A program made the position numbers and the translations under genes. Positions 51,613 to 60,071 of a DNA stretch of 64,000 bases are shown here, piece by piece (position 1 is the first letter of the stretch; every line of letters starts with the position of its first letter). This stretch comes from Litorimonas sp039975855. Its GTDB lineage: Bacteria; Pseudomonadota; Alphaproteobacteria; Caulobacterales; Maricaulaceae. The notes beneath the pieces were generated by a model, which was not told the origin of the DNA, did no database searches, and saw only the letters and a list, made by a program, of their open reading frames with translations. The stretch is from contig JBDWGH010000003.1 in the NCBI GenBank assembly GCA_039975855.1, positions 496,001 to 560,000 of the forward strand, in the 5' to 3' direction.

Positions 51613-53349
51613 ATGACGTTCCAAGCTCCCGTAAATTCTATGCAATTCTTACTCCGATATGGGGTGGATATGGATAAAATTACGGCTCTGTCAAAATTTG
51701 AAGATACCAATGACGAACTCATTGGAGATGTTCTGAACGGTGCCGCTGTATTTGCTCGGGATGTCGTCGCTCCCACAAATTGGGCGGGGGATCAAACGCC
51801 TGCTTCTTTGGATGGGAAAGACGTGACAGCCTCTCCAGGCTTTAAAGAAGCTTATCACGCTTTCGTCGAGTCAGGTTGGCAAAGTCTGGCTATGAGTCCG
51901 GATATTGGTGGCATGGGCCTGCCAACAGTCGTTTCGGTCGCAACGAATGAGATGATTTACAGTGCGAATATGGCTTTGGGTTTGTGTCCAATGCTGACGA
52001 GTTCGGCGATAAAAGCTATCGAGGCGCATGCCTCAGAAGAGTTGAAGGACATATATATTCCGAAAATGGTGACTGGTGAGTGGACCGGTGCAATGTGCCT
52101 CACTGAGCCACAAGCCGGGTCTGACCTTGGTCCTGTCCGTACTAAAGCTATCGACAATGGAGATGGCACATATTCGATCACGGGGCAGAAAATATACATT
52201 ACCTGGGGTGATCATGATTGCGCAGAGAATATTATTCACCTGGTCTTAGCGCGCTTACCCGATAGTCCTGCGGGATCACGCGGGATTAGCCTCTTTATTT
52301 GTCCAAAAAACTTCGTGAATGAGGACGGTAGTTTAGGCGAACGTAATGATTTTTATCCGATTGGATTGGAGCATAAGCTTGGCATTCACGGAAGCCCAAC
52401 CTGTGTCATGGAGTTCAATGGCGCTAAAGGTTGGCTGGTCGGCGAGATTAATCGAGGACTCGCTTGCATGTTCACGATGATGAACGAAGCAAGGCTTTTC
52501 GTTGGCGTTCAGGGTGTTGCTATTGGCGAGCGGGCATATCAAGCCGCCCTGCAATACTCACACGACCGCGTGCAGGGTACACCTCCGGGCGAAGAGCGAG
52601 GTGCACCAATTGTGCATCATCCCGATGTGCGACGTATGCTCATCGATATGAAAGCTCGCCTAATGGGCGCGCGAGCAATCGCTATGGCAACAGCGGCTGC
52701 CGATGATTTAGGCGATCATGGGCGCGCGGGATTATTGACACCGATTACAAAGTCCTACGGTTCCGATTTGGGTGTCGATGTGGCGTCTATCGGAGTGCAG
52801 GTACATGGCGGGATGGGATATGTTGAGGAAACCGGGGCGGCACAACATCTCAGAGACTCACGTATCGCTCCAATCTATGAAGGCACAAACGGTATCCAGG
52901 CCATGGATTTAGTTGGCCGAAAACTTCGCCGGGATGGCGGTGAAGAGATGCGAAAACTCATATCTGACCTAAAAGACATCAAAGCTCTAGCTAAAGAAAA
53001 TTCAGGTGAGGGAAATGCCGATTTGACGGTCTGTGTGCGGGCTTTGGGTGCCGGTATCGAGACGATGACCACGGCAACGGACATTTTACTGAATGCAAAA
53101 GATGATGACGCCCTTTCGGTTGCGACGCCTTATTTGAACCTTTGCGCAAGCGTTCTGTCTGGGGCTCTCCTGATAAAAGCTGTTTCCAATGGCCTGCGCG
53201 CTGGGGATGAACATGCTAAATCAATGGCAAGCCTAGCTAGATATCATGCACTGTCTGTTATGCCGCGTGCAGGTGCCCAACTTGATTTTATTCGTGCAGG
53301 AGCTGATCCTGTCTTCGATTTCCCGGTCGGGCAGCTTGCAGACCTCTAG
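51613..53349 (+). CDS. Acyl-CoA dehydrogenase, long-chain/DmdC-like subfamily
   Basis: FAD enzyme that oxidises an acyl-CoA to the 2-enoyl-CoA. 578 residues, longer than the ~380 of ordinary members, matching the AcdA/DmdC-type subfamily: ACAD N-terminal and middle domains with AMCLTEPQAGSDLG and ITGQKIYITWGDHD, the C-terminal domain with HGGMGYVEETGAAQHLRDSRI and catalytic Glu423 in YEGTNGIQA, then an extra helical domain. DmdC acts on methylmercaptopropionyl-CoA in DMSP breakdown, but other dmd genes are absent here, so substrate is open. Confidence 0.92.
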   Translation: MTFQAPVNSMQFLLRYGVDMDKITALSKFEDTNDELIGDVLNGAAVFARDVVAPTNWAGDQTPASLDGKDVTASPGFKEAYHAFVESGWQSLAMSPDIGGMGLPTVVSVATNEMIYSANMALGLCPMLTSSAIKAIEAHASEELKDIYIPKMVTGEWTGAMCLTEPQAGSDLGPVRTKAIDNGDGTYSITGQKIYITWGDHDCAENIIHLVLARLPDSPAGSRGISLFICPKNFVNEDGSLGERNDFYPIGLEHKLGIHGSPTCVMEFNGAKGWLVGEINRGLACMFTMMNEARLFVGVQGVAIGERAYQAALQYSHDRVQGTPPGEERGAPIVHHPDVRRMLIDMKARLMGARAIAMATAAADDLGDHGRAGLLTPITKSYGSDLGVDVASIGVQVHGGMGYVEETGAAQHLRDSRIAPIYEGTNGIQAMDLVGRKLRRDGGEEMRKLISDLKDIKALAKENSGEGNADLTVCVRALGAGIETMTTATDILLNAKDDDALSVATPYLNLCASVLSGALLIKAVSNGLRAGDEHAKSMASLARYHALSVMPRAGAQLDFIRAGADPVFDFPVGQLADL

Positions 53350-53384
53350 GGCTTTGCCCTAAAGGGCTGACACAAAGGAATAAA

Positions 53385-54242
53385 ATGTCAGCACAACCTC
53401 AAAACAAACCTCACTCCCGCCCTGTCAAAAGGGCGCGCCGGATTACGGCCCCGCAGATAACCGCGCGTAAGGGTGGTGAGCCTGTGGTCTGCCTCACGGC
53501 CTATGATGCTCCCACAGCCGAAATTATGGATGAACATGTCGATTTGATCCTCGTCGGGGATTCATTGGGCATGGTGGTTCACGGCTTACCGTCCACCGTC
53601 GGTGTGACTTTGGATATGATGATCCTTCATGGGAAAGCCGTTATGCGGGGATCCCGAACGGCTATGGTTGTCGTAGATCTGCCTTTTGGTGCTTATGAAG
53701 CGAGCAAAGAGCAGGCATTCGCCGCGGCCTCCCGCGTGATGATGGAAACGGGTTGCCAGGCGGTGAAAATCGAAAGCGGCACCTATGCCGCCGAAACGAT
53801 CGAATATCTTGTAACACGCGGTATTCCGGTAATGAGCCATGTTGGCCTACGTCCTCAAAGTATGCACGTATTGGGTGGGTTCAAAGCGCGCGGCCGAACG
53901 GCTGAAATAGCAGATGAGATCGTTGCGAACGCTAAAGCCGCCGCTAAAGCGGGTAGTTTCGCTGTAGTTGTCGAAGGTGTTTCCGAGGCTTTAGCTAATC
54001 ACGTCACAGAGGTTGTCGATATTCCAACTATCGGCATTGGCGCATCCGCGCAATGTGACGGGCAAATCCTCGTTACGCCTGATATGTTGGGCCAATTTGC
54101 GCGGGTTCCAAAGTTCGTCAAAAAATATGGCAATCAATTGGACGCTACACGCGACGCGATTGAACAATATGCGTCTGATGTGAAGGCCCGAAGTTTCCCC
54201 GGTGAGGCCAATCTTTACCATTTTAAGAAGCCCACTTCCTGA
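53385..54242 (+). CDS. panB: 3-methyl-2-oxobutanoate hydroxymethyltransferase
   Basis: Transfers a hydroxymethyl group to ketoisovalerate giving ketopantoate, first step of pantothenate synthesis. 285 residues of TIM-barrel with LTAYDAPTAEIMDEHVDLILVGDSLGM, DLPFGAYEAS, AVKIESG, and HVGLRPQSMHVLGGFKARG. A basic 20-residue leader precedes the conserved core. No panC nearby. Confidence 0.96.
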   Translation: MSAQPQNKPHSRPVKRARRITAPQITARKGGEPVVCLTAYDAPTAEIMDEHVDLILVGDSLGMVVHGLPSTVGVTLDMMILHGKAVMRGSRTAMVVVDLPFGAYEASKEQAFAAASRVMMETGCQAVKIESGTYAAETIEYLVTRGIPVMSHVGLRPQSMHVLGGFKARGRTAEIADEIVANAKAAAKAGSFAVVVEGVSEALANHVTEVVDIPTIGIGASAQCDGQILVTPDMLGQFARVPKFVKKYGNQLDATRDAIEQYASDVKARSFPGEANLYHFKKPTS

Positions 54243-54344
54243 CCCATCCGTAATGCCGTTAGCTGTTGTATCGGCTCTTGCGCGAGGTTAGGTTCTGCTC
54301 AAACTATTCGGCGTATTACACGCCCCTGATTCAAGGACCGAAAC

Positions 54345-55061
54345 GTGGTCGATTTCATCAATGAGGTTGAAGAAGAACTCCGCAAGGATGACTACAACCG
54401 TCTTCTCAAAAAATATGGCCCGATTATTGGGGTTGTTCTGTTTCTAATTGTCGCGGGTACAGGTTTCATTGAATACCGAAAATACGCAGACGATAAAAAG
54501 GCGCAGGCTGTTTCTGCTGTCTATACAGCGGCTGACAAGCAGTTGGATGAAGGCCGCACAGACGAGGCTGTTGCGGCTTTCGCTGATCTCGGCGAGACGG
54601 GGCCTGAAGGCTACGCGGGATTGTCTCTTATGCGAGCGGCCGCAATCCGTCAGAACCAAGGCGATGTTTTGGGCGCTGTTCGGTATTTTGACCAAGCGGC
54701 TGAAAAGTTTTCTACAGCACGACATAAGCAACTCGCGCAATTGAAAGCCGCTTACCTCCTTGCGGATCAAGGTGCCTACTCCGACGTAATCGGCCGCACG
54801 ACAACGCTTGCGGAAACCGAAGCGCCTTACGAGTTTTTAGCGAGAGAGCTTTTAGGTTTCGCTTATGCGGAGTCAGGAGATGAGTCGTCGGCCCGCGAGC
54901 AATTTGCGTATTTGACATCCATTCCTGGGGTTCCCGCCTCAGTGAAACAACGAGCAGAACAATCAATGGCGCTCATGGGGACAAAAAAGGCTCTAGCAGC
55001 ACCTCAACCGATCACAGAGCCGGCAAGTGAAACGCAGGAAGACGCGACCGATGAAGAATAA
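54345..55061 (+). CDS. Tetratricopeptide membrane protein upstream of bamB
   Basis: 238 residues: a short cytoplasmic N-terminus (VDFINEVEEELRKDDYNRLLKKYG), one membrane helix (about 25-44) and a periplasmic TPR-like domain (about 50-210; ALKAAYLLADQGAYSDVI is helical repeat). This is the YfgM-like arrangement seen before bamB and der in many alphaproteobacteria; YfgM helps substrate release from the Sec channel. GTG start with AAGGA upstream. Overlaps bamB by 11 bases. Confidence 0.85.
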   Translation: MVDFINEVEEELRKDDYNRLLKKYGPIIGVVLFLIVAGTGFIEYRKYADDKKAQAVSAVYTAADKQLDEGRTDEAVAAFADLGETGPEGYAGLSLMRAAAIRQNQGDVLGAVRYFDQAAEKFSTARHKQLAQLKAAYLLADQGAYSDVIGRTTTLAETEAPYEFLARELLGFAYAESGDESSAREQFAYLTSIPGVPASVKQRAEQSMALMGTKKALAAPQPITEPASETQEDATDEE

Positions 55062-56487
55062 TTCACTCCTTCTGGCAGTTTTAAGTGCAGGTCTGCTGTC
55101 AGCCTGTTCAACTTTGGATTCAATCAACCCTTTTGATAAGTCAGAAGCTGATAAACGTGCGGAACAGGGAGCCGTTGCAGGCGAAGACCAACGAATTTCG
55201 ATCTTGGAACTGTCTGAAACACTTTCAGTTGTCGCGCCAACATCACCTGATTCAATCTTACTGCCTGATCCCTATGTGAATACAGATTGGCCGCAAGCTG
55301 GCGGAAATGTTCAACATGTGGTTCAACATACGGGTGCCACTGGGCCATTAGACAAGTCTTGGTCTGTCAATATAGGCGAAGGCTCTGGCCGAAAGGGCCG
55401 TATCGTTGCACCGCCCGTTATCGCCAATGGTGCAATTTTTACAGTCGACTCCCGCTATGAGGTTCGTGCTTTTGAAGAAACCTCGGGAGACGAGATGTGG
55501 TCTTTCAAGGTTGAAGCCGTGCAACGGGAGTCAACACGTGAGGGAAAAACTAGCTTTCTTGATCGTATCAAAGACCCGCTTACATTCGCTGATGGTGACG
55601 GTAGTGACAAAGAAGGCGTAGGTGGCGGTGTTGCATTCGCCAATGATAAAGTCTTTGTTGCGTCCGGCCTCGGGAAAATGGTCGCTCTAAATGCTCAAAC
55701 AGGTGAATTAATTTGGGCGCGTCAAACGCGTGTGCCGCTCAATTCCATTCCAACGGTCGATAATGGACGTGTGTTTGTCATCTCTGACGATAATGAACTT
55801 TTCGCGCTTAATGAGAATACGGGCGAAGTTTTGTGGTCCTATCAGGGGATCATCGAGACTGCCTCGATGTTAACTGCTCCTGCACCTGCTGTGATTGATG
55901 ATGTTGTACTTGCGCCATTTTCGTCCGGTGAACTGATTGCGCTACGTGTTCAAAATGGCGGCGTGCTTTGGCAGGACTCGCTTTCATCTACCGCACGTTT
56001 GACGCCGCTTGCATCCTTGAACGATATTTCGGGTGGCCCAGCTGTCGCAGATGGCTATGTGATTGCGACCGCACAAAGCGGCGTTATGACCGCATTTGAT
56101 CTGCGTACAGGACAACGTGTTTGGTCTGTACCTGCTGGTTCGCTCTCCATTCCACTGATTGCGGGTGATGTTGTCTTCACGGCTACGACCACGGGTCAGG
56201 TTGCAGCCTTGTCCAAGTTGGACGGGACAGTTCTCTGGATTGCGCAATTGGAGAGCTACAAGAACGAGAAGAAACGCAAAGAGCGCACAGTTTGGACGGG
56301 GCCTTTGCTGGCGGGGAATCGTCTGGTGGTTGCTAGTTCGGCAGGAAATGTGACCTTGCTCGATCCACGTTCCGGTGCTGTCGTTAAAGAAATGAAAGTG
56401 AAATCAGGGGTCTTTGTTCCGCCGGTTATCGCAAATGAAACCGTTTACATTTTGACCGACGAAGCCAAGCTCGTCGCCTTTAAATAG
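55051..56487 (+). CDS. bamB: Outer-membrane protein assembly factor BamB
   Basis: Lipoprotein of the BAM complex that inserts beta-barrels. From the ATG at 55051 the product is 478 residues with lipobox LSAC (Cys19) and a PQQ-like eight-bladed propeller: repeated W/A-Q-A/NGVVYA-style segments such as LGKMVALNAQTGELIWA, NELFALNENTGEVLWSYQG, GELIALRVQNGGVLWQD and TGQVAALSKLDGTVLW. A leader of eight residues from the ATG at 55027 is rejected because it overlaps upstream coding and breaks the signal peptide. BamB-der order is conserved. Confidence 0.93.
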   Translation: MKNNSLLLAVLSAGLLSACSTLDSINPFDKSEADKRAEQGAVAGEDQRISILELSETLSVVAPTSPDSILLPDPYVNTDWPQAGGNVQHVVQHTGATGPLDKSWSVNIGEGSGRKGRIVAPPVIANGAIFTVDSRYEVRAFEETSGDEMWSFKVEAVQRESTREGKTSFLDRIKDPLTFADGDGSDKEGVGGGVAFANDKVFVASGLGKMVALNAQTGELIWARQTRVPLNSIPTVDNGRVFVISDDNELFALNENTGEVLWSYQGIIETASMLTAPAPAVIDDVVLAPFSSGELIALRVQNGGVLWQDSLSSTARLTPLASLNDISGGPAVADGYVIATAQSGVMTAFDLRTGQRVWSVPAGSLSIPLIAGDVVFTATTTGQVAALSKLDGTVLWIAQLESYKNEKKRKERTVWTGPLLAGNRLVVASSAGNVTLLDPRSGAVVKEMKVKSGVFVPPVIANETVYILTDEAKLVAFK

Positions 56488-56491
56488 TCCC

Positions 56492-57985
56492 ATGGCTCGT
56501 AAGCGGCGCTATGAGGAAGAGGATGAACCCGAAGTAGCGGATACACGACCTGCGCGTATTGCTGTTATCGGTCGCCCGAATGTCGGTAAATCTACATTGT
56601 TTAACCGTATGGCGGGAAAAAAACTCGCAATTGTAAATGACATGCCAGGCGTGACGCGAGATGTGCGCGAAACGAAGTCGCGTCTACGTGGGCATGATAT
56701 GACCCTACTCGATACGGCAGGGTTCGAAAACGCTACGGGCGATAAACTCGAAGCGCGTATGCGTAGTCAGACAGAAGAGGCGGTGATTGGCGCCGATGTT
56801 TTGCTATTCGTCTACGACGCCCGCGAAGGGGTCACTCCGCTTGACCGAATCTTTGCGGACTTTGTTCGTAAGCAAGGCAAACCGATCGTGCTCGTGGCAA
56901 ATAAGTGCGAAAGCAGCGTAGCGGATACGGGCGTAACCGAAGGGTATTCTCTTGGCATGGGAGACCCTGTTGAAGTCGCCGCTGAACATAATATCGGCAT
57001 TGTTGATTTGGATGATGCGGTTGAACTTGCTCTGCGGGAAGTCAAGCTCGAGGTCGATCCAGAACCGCTGGATACAACAGAAGCGCCAGTGCGTATTGCG
57101 GTCGTCGGCCGTCCGAATGCAGGTAAGTCGACTCTTATCAATACACTCATCGGTCAAGACCGCCTATTAACTGGGCCCGAGGCTGGGGTTACTCGCGATT
57201 CCATCACGATTGATTACATCTGGCAGGGTCGCCGCGTACAGTTTCATGATACCGCTGGAATGCGCAAGAAGGCGAAAGTTCATGAAACACTCGAAACAAT
57301 GAGTGTTCAGGATACATTGCGTGCGATCAAATTCGCACAAGTTGTCGTGCTGCTTATGGATGCCACGTGTCCGTTTGATAAACAGGATTTACAAATTGCC
57401 TCTCTCTGCGAACGGGAAGGACGAGCGCTTATCATCGGCGTGACAAAATGGGATTTGGTTCCAAACAAGTCCGAGATGTCAAAGGCCCTACGTGAAACGG
57501 CTGCGCGCCTGCTACCGCAGTTAAAGGGTATTCCGGTTGTTATGTTCTCTGGGTTAACTGGTAAATCCGTTGACCGTCTTTTGCCTGCTATTGAACGGGT
57601 TCAAATTGATTGGTCCGTGAAGGTCAAAACATCTGAACTAAATGACTGGCTCATGGAAAAGGTCGCGCGCCACCCGCCGCCGGCTGTGAACGGCCGACGA
57701 ATCAAGCCGAAATATATTAGCCAAACCAAAACTCGCCCGCCGACATTTGTTTTGAAATGTTCAAGGGCTGATAAACTGCCGGAGACCTATCGGCGTTACC
57801 TCGTCAATGGTTTGCGGGAGGACTTTGATCTCTGGGGTATTCCTATTCGGCTTTACATCAAGGCTGACAGCAATCCTTATGATACGGACAAACGCATCCA
57901 GGGTAGGGAACGTTTGGGCCGGGTTAAAAAGGGGCGCGAAGATGTTGGTCGCGTGAAAAAACATCCCCGTAAGGACAAAGACTAG
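56492..57985 (+). CDS. der: GTPase Der, ribosome biogenesis
   Basis: Essential tandem GTPase for 50S assembly. 497 residues with two G domains: GRPNVGKST (27-35) with DMPGVTRD, DTAGFE and NKCE; GRPNAGKST (206-214) with DTAGMRKK and TKWD, then the KH-like C-terminal domain. An extra 20-residue acidic/basic N-terminal leader and a basic tail are normal for alphaproteobacteria. It starts 4 bp after bamB. Confidence 0.97.
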   Translation: MARKRRYEEEDEPEVADTRPARIAVIGRPNVGKSTLFNRMAGKKLAIVNDMPGVTRDVRETKSRLRGHDMTLLDTAGFENATGDKLEARMRSQTEEAVIGADVLLFVYDAREGVTPLDRIFADFVRKQGKPIVLVANKCESSVADTGVTEGYSLGMGDPVEVAAEHNIGIVDLDDAVELALREVKLEVDPEPLDTTEAPVRIAVVGRPNAGKSTLINTLIGQDRLLTGPEAGVTRDSITIDYIWQGRRVQFHDTAGMRKKAKVHETLETMSVQDTLRAIKFAQVVVLLMDATCPFDKQDLQIASLCEREGRALIIGVTKWDLVPNKSEMSKALRETAARLLPQLKGIPVVMFSGLTGKSVDRLLPAIERVQIDWSVKVKTSELNDWLMEKVARHPPPAVNGRRIKPKYISQTKTRPPTFVLKCSRADKLPETYRRYLVNGLREDFDLWGIPIRLYIKADSNPYDTDKRIQGRERLGRVKKGREDVGRVKKHPRKDKD

Positions 57986-58012
57986 CGGCTTAATCTCGGT
58001 CTCAAATTATAC

Positions 58013-58036
58013 TAATGTAAAATATACTTTACATTA
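58013..58036. promoter_or_regulatory. Upstream palindromic operator of the XRE operon
   Basis: TAATGTAAA and TTTACATTA, a perfect nine-base inverted repeat with a six-base spacer. It shares the core ATGTAAA-N6-TTTACAT with the second palindrome 37 bp (about 3.5 turns) away. A clear candidate binding site for the HTH protein encoded by the operon's last gene. Confidence 0.75.
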
Positions 58037-58056
58037 CGAGCTTCTCTCTCTATGTA
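58028..58056 (+). promoter_or_regulatory. Candidate promoter of the XRE operon
   Basis: TTTACA, 17-base spacer, TATGTA; the -35 box is the right arm of the first palindrome and the -10 box lies inside the left arm of the second. Repressor bound at either palindrome would block it. Inference from position only. Confidence 0.45.
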
Positions 58057-58076
58057 AAACATAGTTTACATAGAGA
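58047..58076. promoter_or_regulatory. Downstream palindromic operator of the XRE operon
   Basis: TCTCTATGTAAA and TTTACATAGAGA, a perfect twelve-base inverted repeat with a six-base spacer, 46 bp before the first gene of the operon. Same core as the upstream palindrome. Confidence 0.78.
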
Positions 58077-58122
58077 CTCGGCATGGTGTGCCAACCTGCG
58101 AGTTGTAAGAGAGGAGATTGGC

Positions 58123-58599
58123 ATGACTAAAATTCAAGATATGACATCCACCCAGCGCCATAGCTGGTTAGTGCTTTTGGCGGATGGAGCCGTATTCGCA
58201 TGGTTCTGGCAGAAAATGACGGTAGGGCTGTCGCCGGTACCAATTGATTACAATATGCAGAATTTCGGTAAGATTGTCGTCGGTATCATTATACTGACGG
58301 TCGCTTTGCATATTGTGATTTCGATAGTTTTTGAGCTCGTAGCTAAGGATAAGGATGCCGGACGCGATGAACGAGATATCGCAATTGAGCGTCGCGGCGC
58401 GTTCTGGGGATACCGCATCCTTCAAATTGGCCTAGGTGTTGTCGTGGTTGGGATGTTGATGAGCGGAGCTATCGGCGAAGACTATCAAGCGCCGATTCAA
58501 TTCTCTAATCCCGTTCAAATTATTTTTGGATTGATCGTGACAAGTTATGTTGCAGACCTCGTGAAGCACGCCGTGATGATCCACGGGTATGGTCGTTAA
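58123..58599 (+). CDS. DERD-motif membrane protein A (DUF2178-like)
   Basis: 158 residues with four predicted membrane helices (about 14-32, 47-72, 92-115, 127-150). Between helices two and three is DAGRDERDIAIERRGAFWGYR, the Asp-Glu-Arg-Asp motif that is shared with the next gene and is reminiscent of DUF2178 membrane proteins. GAGGAG ribosome-binding site. First gene of a three-gene operon with an XRE regulator at the end; function unknown. Confidence 0.82.
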   Translation: MTKIQDMTSTQRHSWLVLLADGAVFAWFWQKMTVGLSPVPIDYNMQNFGKIVVGIIILTVALHIVISIVFELVAKDKDAGRDERDIAIERRGAFWGYRILQIGLGVVVVGMLMSGAIGEDYQAPIQFSNPVQIIFGLIVTSYVADLVKHAVMIHGYGR

Positions 58600-58656
58600 T
58601 GTCGCCGGCAGATTTTCGAAAATACATTTCAATCATCGAGAATAAGGAGGTGTGTG

Positions 58657-59136
58657 ATGACATCTTTTAGAGAATTTATCGGTTCAACATCCTACCGCGA
58701 GGCACAGGCCTGGGTATTTGTTGTCGTGAATATGATCGTCATGATCGTTTACGGGCAGGAGGTATTCGCGGGGAACGGCTTGATTGACGGTGAGAGCTTG
58801 CCAGCAATTGCGGGTTTGATCATCGTGGGTGTGTGCACTACATTTTTCACGATCTTGCTAATTGTACCGACGGCCATCATTTTCAATCGAACCGCAAATG
58901 AGGCGGCAGATGAGCGGGACAAACGCCTTCATACTGAGGGTGCTGCCTTAGCATTCTGGATGGTTTTTGTTTTAGCCAGCTTATCTTTGATTGCTTACGT
59001 CTTTCATGCCTCAGGGGACATATTATTTCATAGTGTTTTGATGACCATATTACTGGCTCAGTTTGTCTATGCTTTCGCAACAGGTGTAAAATACCGCCGG
59101 TCAGGCGCACCGATGTTCCAGAAAGCGCAAAGCTAA
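58657..59136 (+). CDS. DERD-motif membrane protein B (DUF2178-like)
   Basis: 159 residues with four membrane helices, and NEAADERDKRLHTEGAALAFW at the same place as in protein A, so the two are distant paralogues. AAGGAGG sits seven bases before the ATG at 58657; the GTG one codon earlier is too close. Stop overlaps the regulator start by one base (TAATG), so the regulator is made in proportion to this protein. Confidence 0.82.
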   Translation: MTSFREFIGSTSYREAQAWVFVVVNMIVMIVYGQEVFAGNGLIDGESLPAIAGLIIVGVCTTFFTILLIVPTAIIFNRTANEAADERDKRLHTEGAALAFWMVFVLASLSLIAYVFHASGDILFHSVLMTILLAQFVYAFATGVKYRRSGAPMFQKAQS

Positions 59137-59363
59137 TGGGCGGTAAGAAAACCACAATTACCAATCATATCAAACGAGTCAGGTTAGCTCGGTCCGATCT
59201 ATCACAGGCCGCATTGGCGGAACGTGTTGGGGCGACACGCCAGACGATTATCGCAGTAGAGGCACAGAAATATGCGCCATCTCTCGAGTTGGCATTTCGT
59301 ATCTCGCATGTCTTGGGGGAACGCGTTGACGAGCTTTTCGTTTTTGCGCCCGACTGGGATTAA
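59136..59363 (+). CDS. XRE-family helix-turn-helix regulator
   Basis: 75-residue one-domain DNA-binding protein: KRVRLARSDLSQAALAERVGATRQTIIAVEAQKYAPSLELAFRISHVLGERVDELFVF is a complete HTH_3 domain with no ligand or dimer extension, the small YozG/Cro-like type that often follows membrane genes. It is the natural candidate for the twin palindromes upstream and for autoregulation of the operon. Stop shares four bases with the convergent SDR gene. Confidence 0.9.
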   Translation: MGGKKTTITNHIKRVRLARSDLSQAALAERVGATRQTIIAVEAQKYAPSLELAFRISHVLGERVDELFVFAPDWD

Positions 59364-60067
59364 CAGCTGAACCGCAAAAGCGTCCCTGTTTCCGCGAAAT
59401 CGGAGCTCAATAGCTTTGATAGGTTTGACCAATGCTCTGACGGATCAGGTAAGGTGCTCGCATCTTCGCCCGGGACTGCTTTAGCTCGCATCGCTGTACG
59501 TGTTCCGCCGGGATCGTAGATGTTGACACGCACCGAGGCGATCTCGGTTTCTTGCGCATAAATATTTGCCATGGCTTCCAGGCCTGCTTTGGAGACGGCA
59601 TATGCGCCCCAGTAGGCGCGATGACTTTGTGCAACGGAGCTTGTAACCGCAACGACACGTCCCGCGTCGGAGGCTCGAAGAAGCGGATCAAGCGCGCGAA
59701 TCAGACGGTAATTTGCGGTGAGGTTTACGGACATCACGCTGTCCCAATCCGCGGGCTTGATGTGGGGTAGGGGGGTGATATCGCCAAGTTGACCTGCGTT
59801 CAGTAACAATCCGTCCAATTTCCCGAACCGATCGTGCAGCGCTTTTCCTAAGCGATCGATAGAGTCGCCATCTTTCAGATCCATCGGAACAAGTGTGCAT
59901 TGCCCACCAGAGGCTTTAATGTCGTCGTCCAAATCTTCTAAGCCGCCTTGGGTACGAGCAATGGCGATGACATGTGCCCCTGCCGCTGCAAGCTGTTTCG
60001 CAGTCGCATAACCGATTCCGCGAGAGGCCCCAGTGACGAGGACTATGCGGCCTGTATGATCAGTCAT
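59360..60067 (-). CDS. SDR-family oxidoreductase
   Basis: 235 residues from the ATG at 60067; the longer reading from 60256 runs over purF and lacks family features. Rossmann signature TGASRGIG (about 12-19), LLNAGQLGDI, VTSSVAQ, and the catalytic YAVSK. Resembles the YciK/short-chain group of unknown substrate. It starts 4 bp downstream of the purF stop, so it is probably read through from purF. Confidence 0.9.
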   Translation of the reverse strand: MTDHTGRIVLVTGASRGIGYATAKQLAAAGAHVIAIARTQGGLEDLDDDIKASGGQCTLVPMDLKDGDSIDRLGKALHDRFGKLDGLLLNAGQLGDITPLPHIKPADWDSVMSVNLTANYRLIRALDPLLRASDAGRVVAVTSSVAQSHRAYWGAYAVSKAGLEAMANIYAQETEIASVRVNIYDPGGTRTAMRAKAVPGEDASTLPDPSEHWSNLSKLLSSDFAETGTLLRFSC

Positions 60068-60071
60068 GGGG

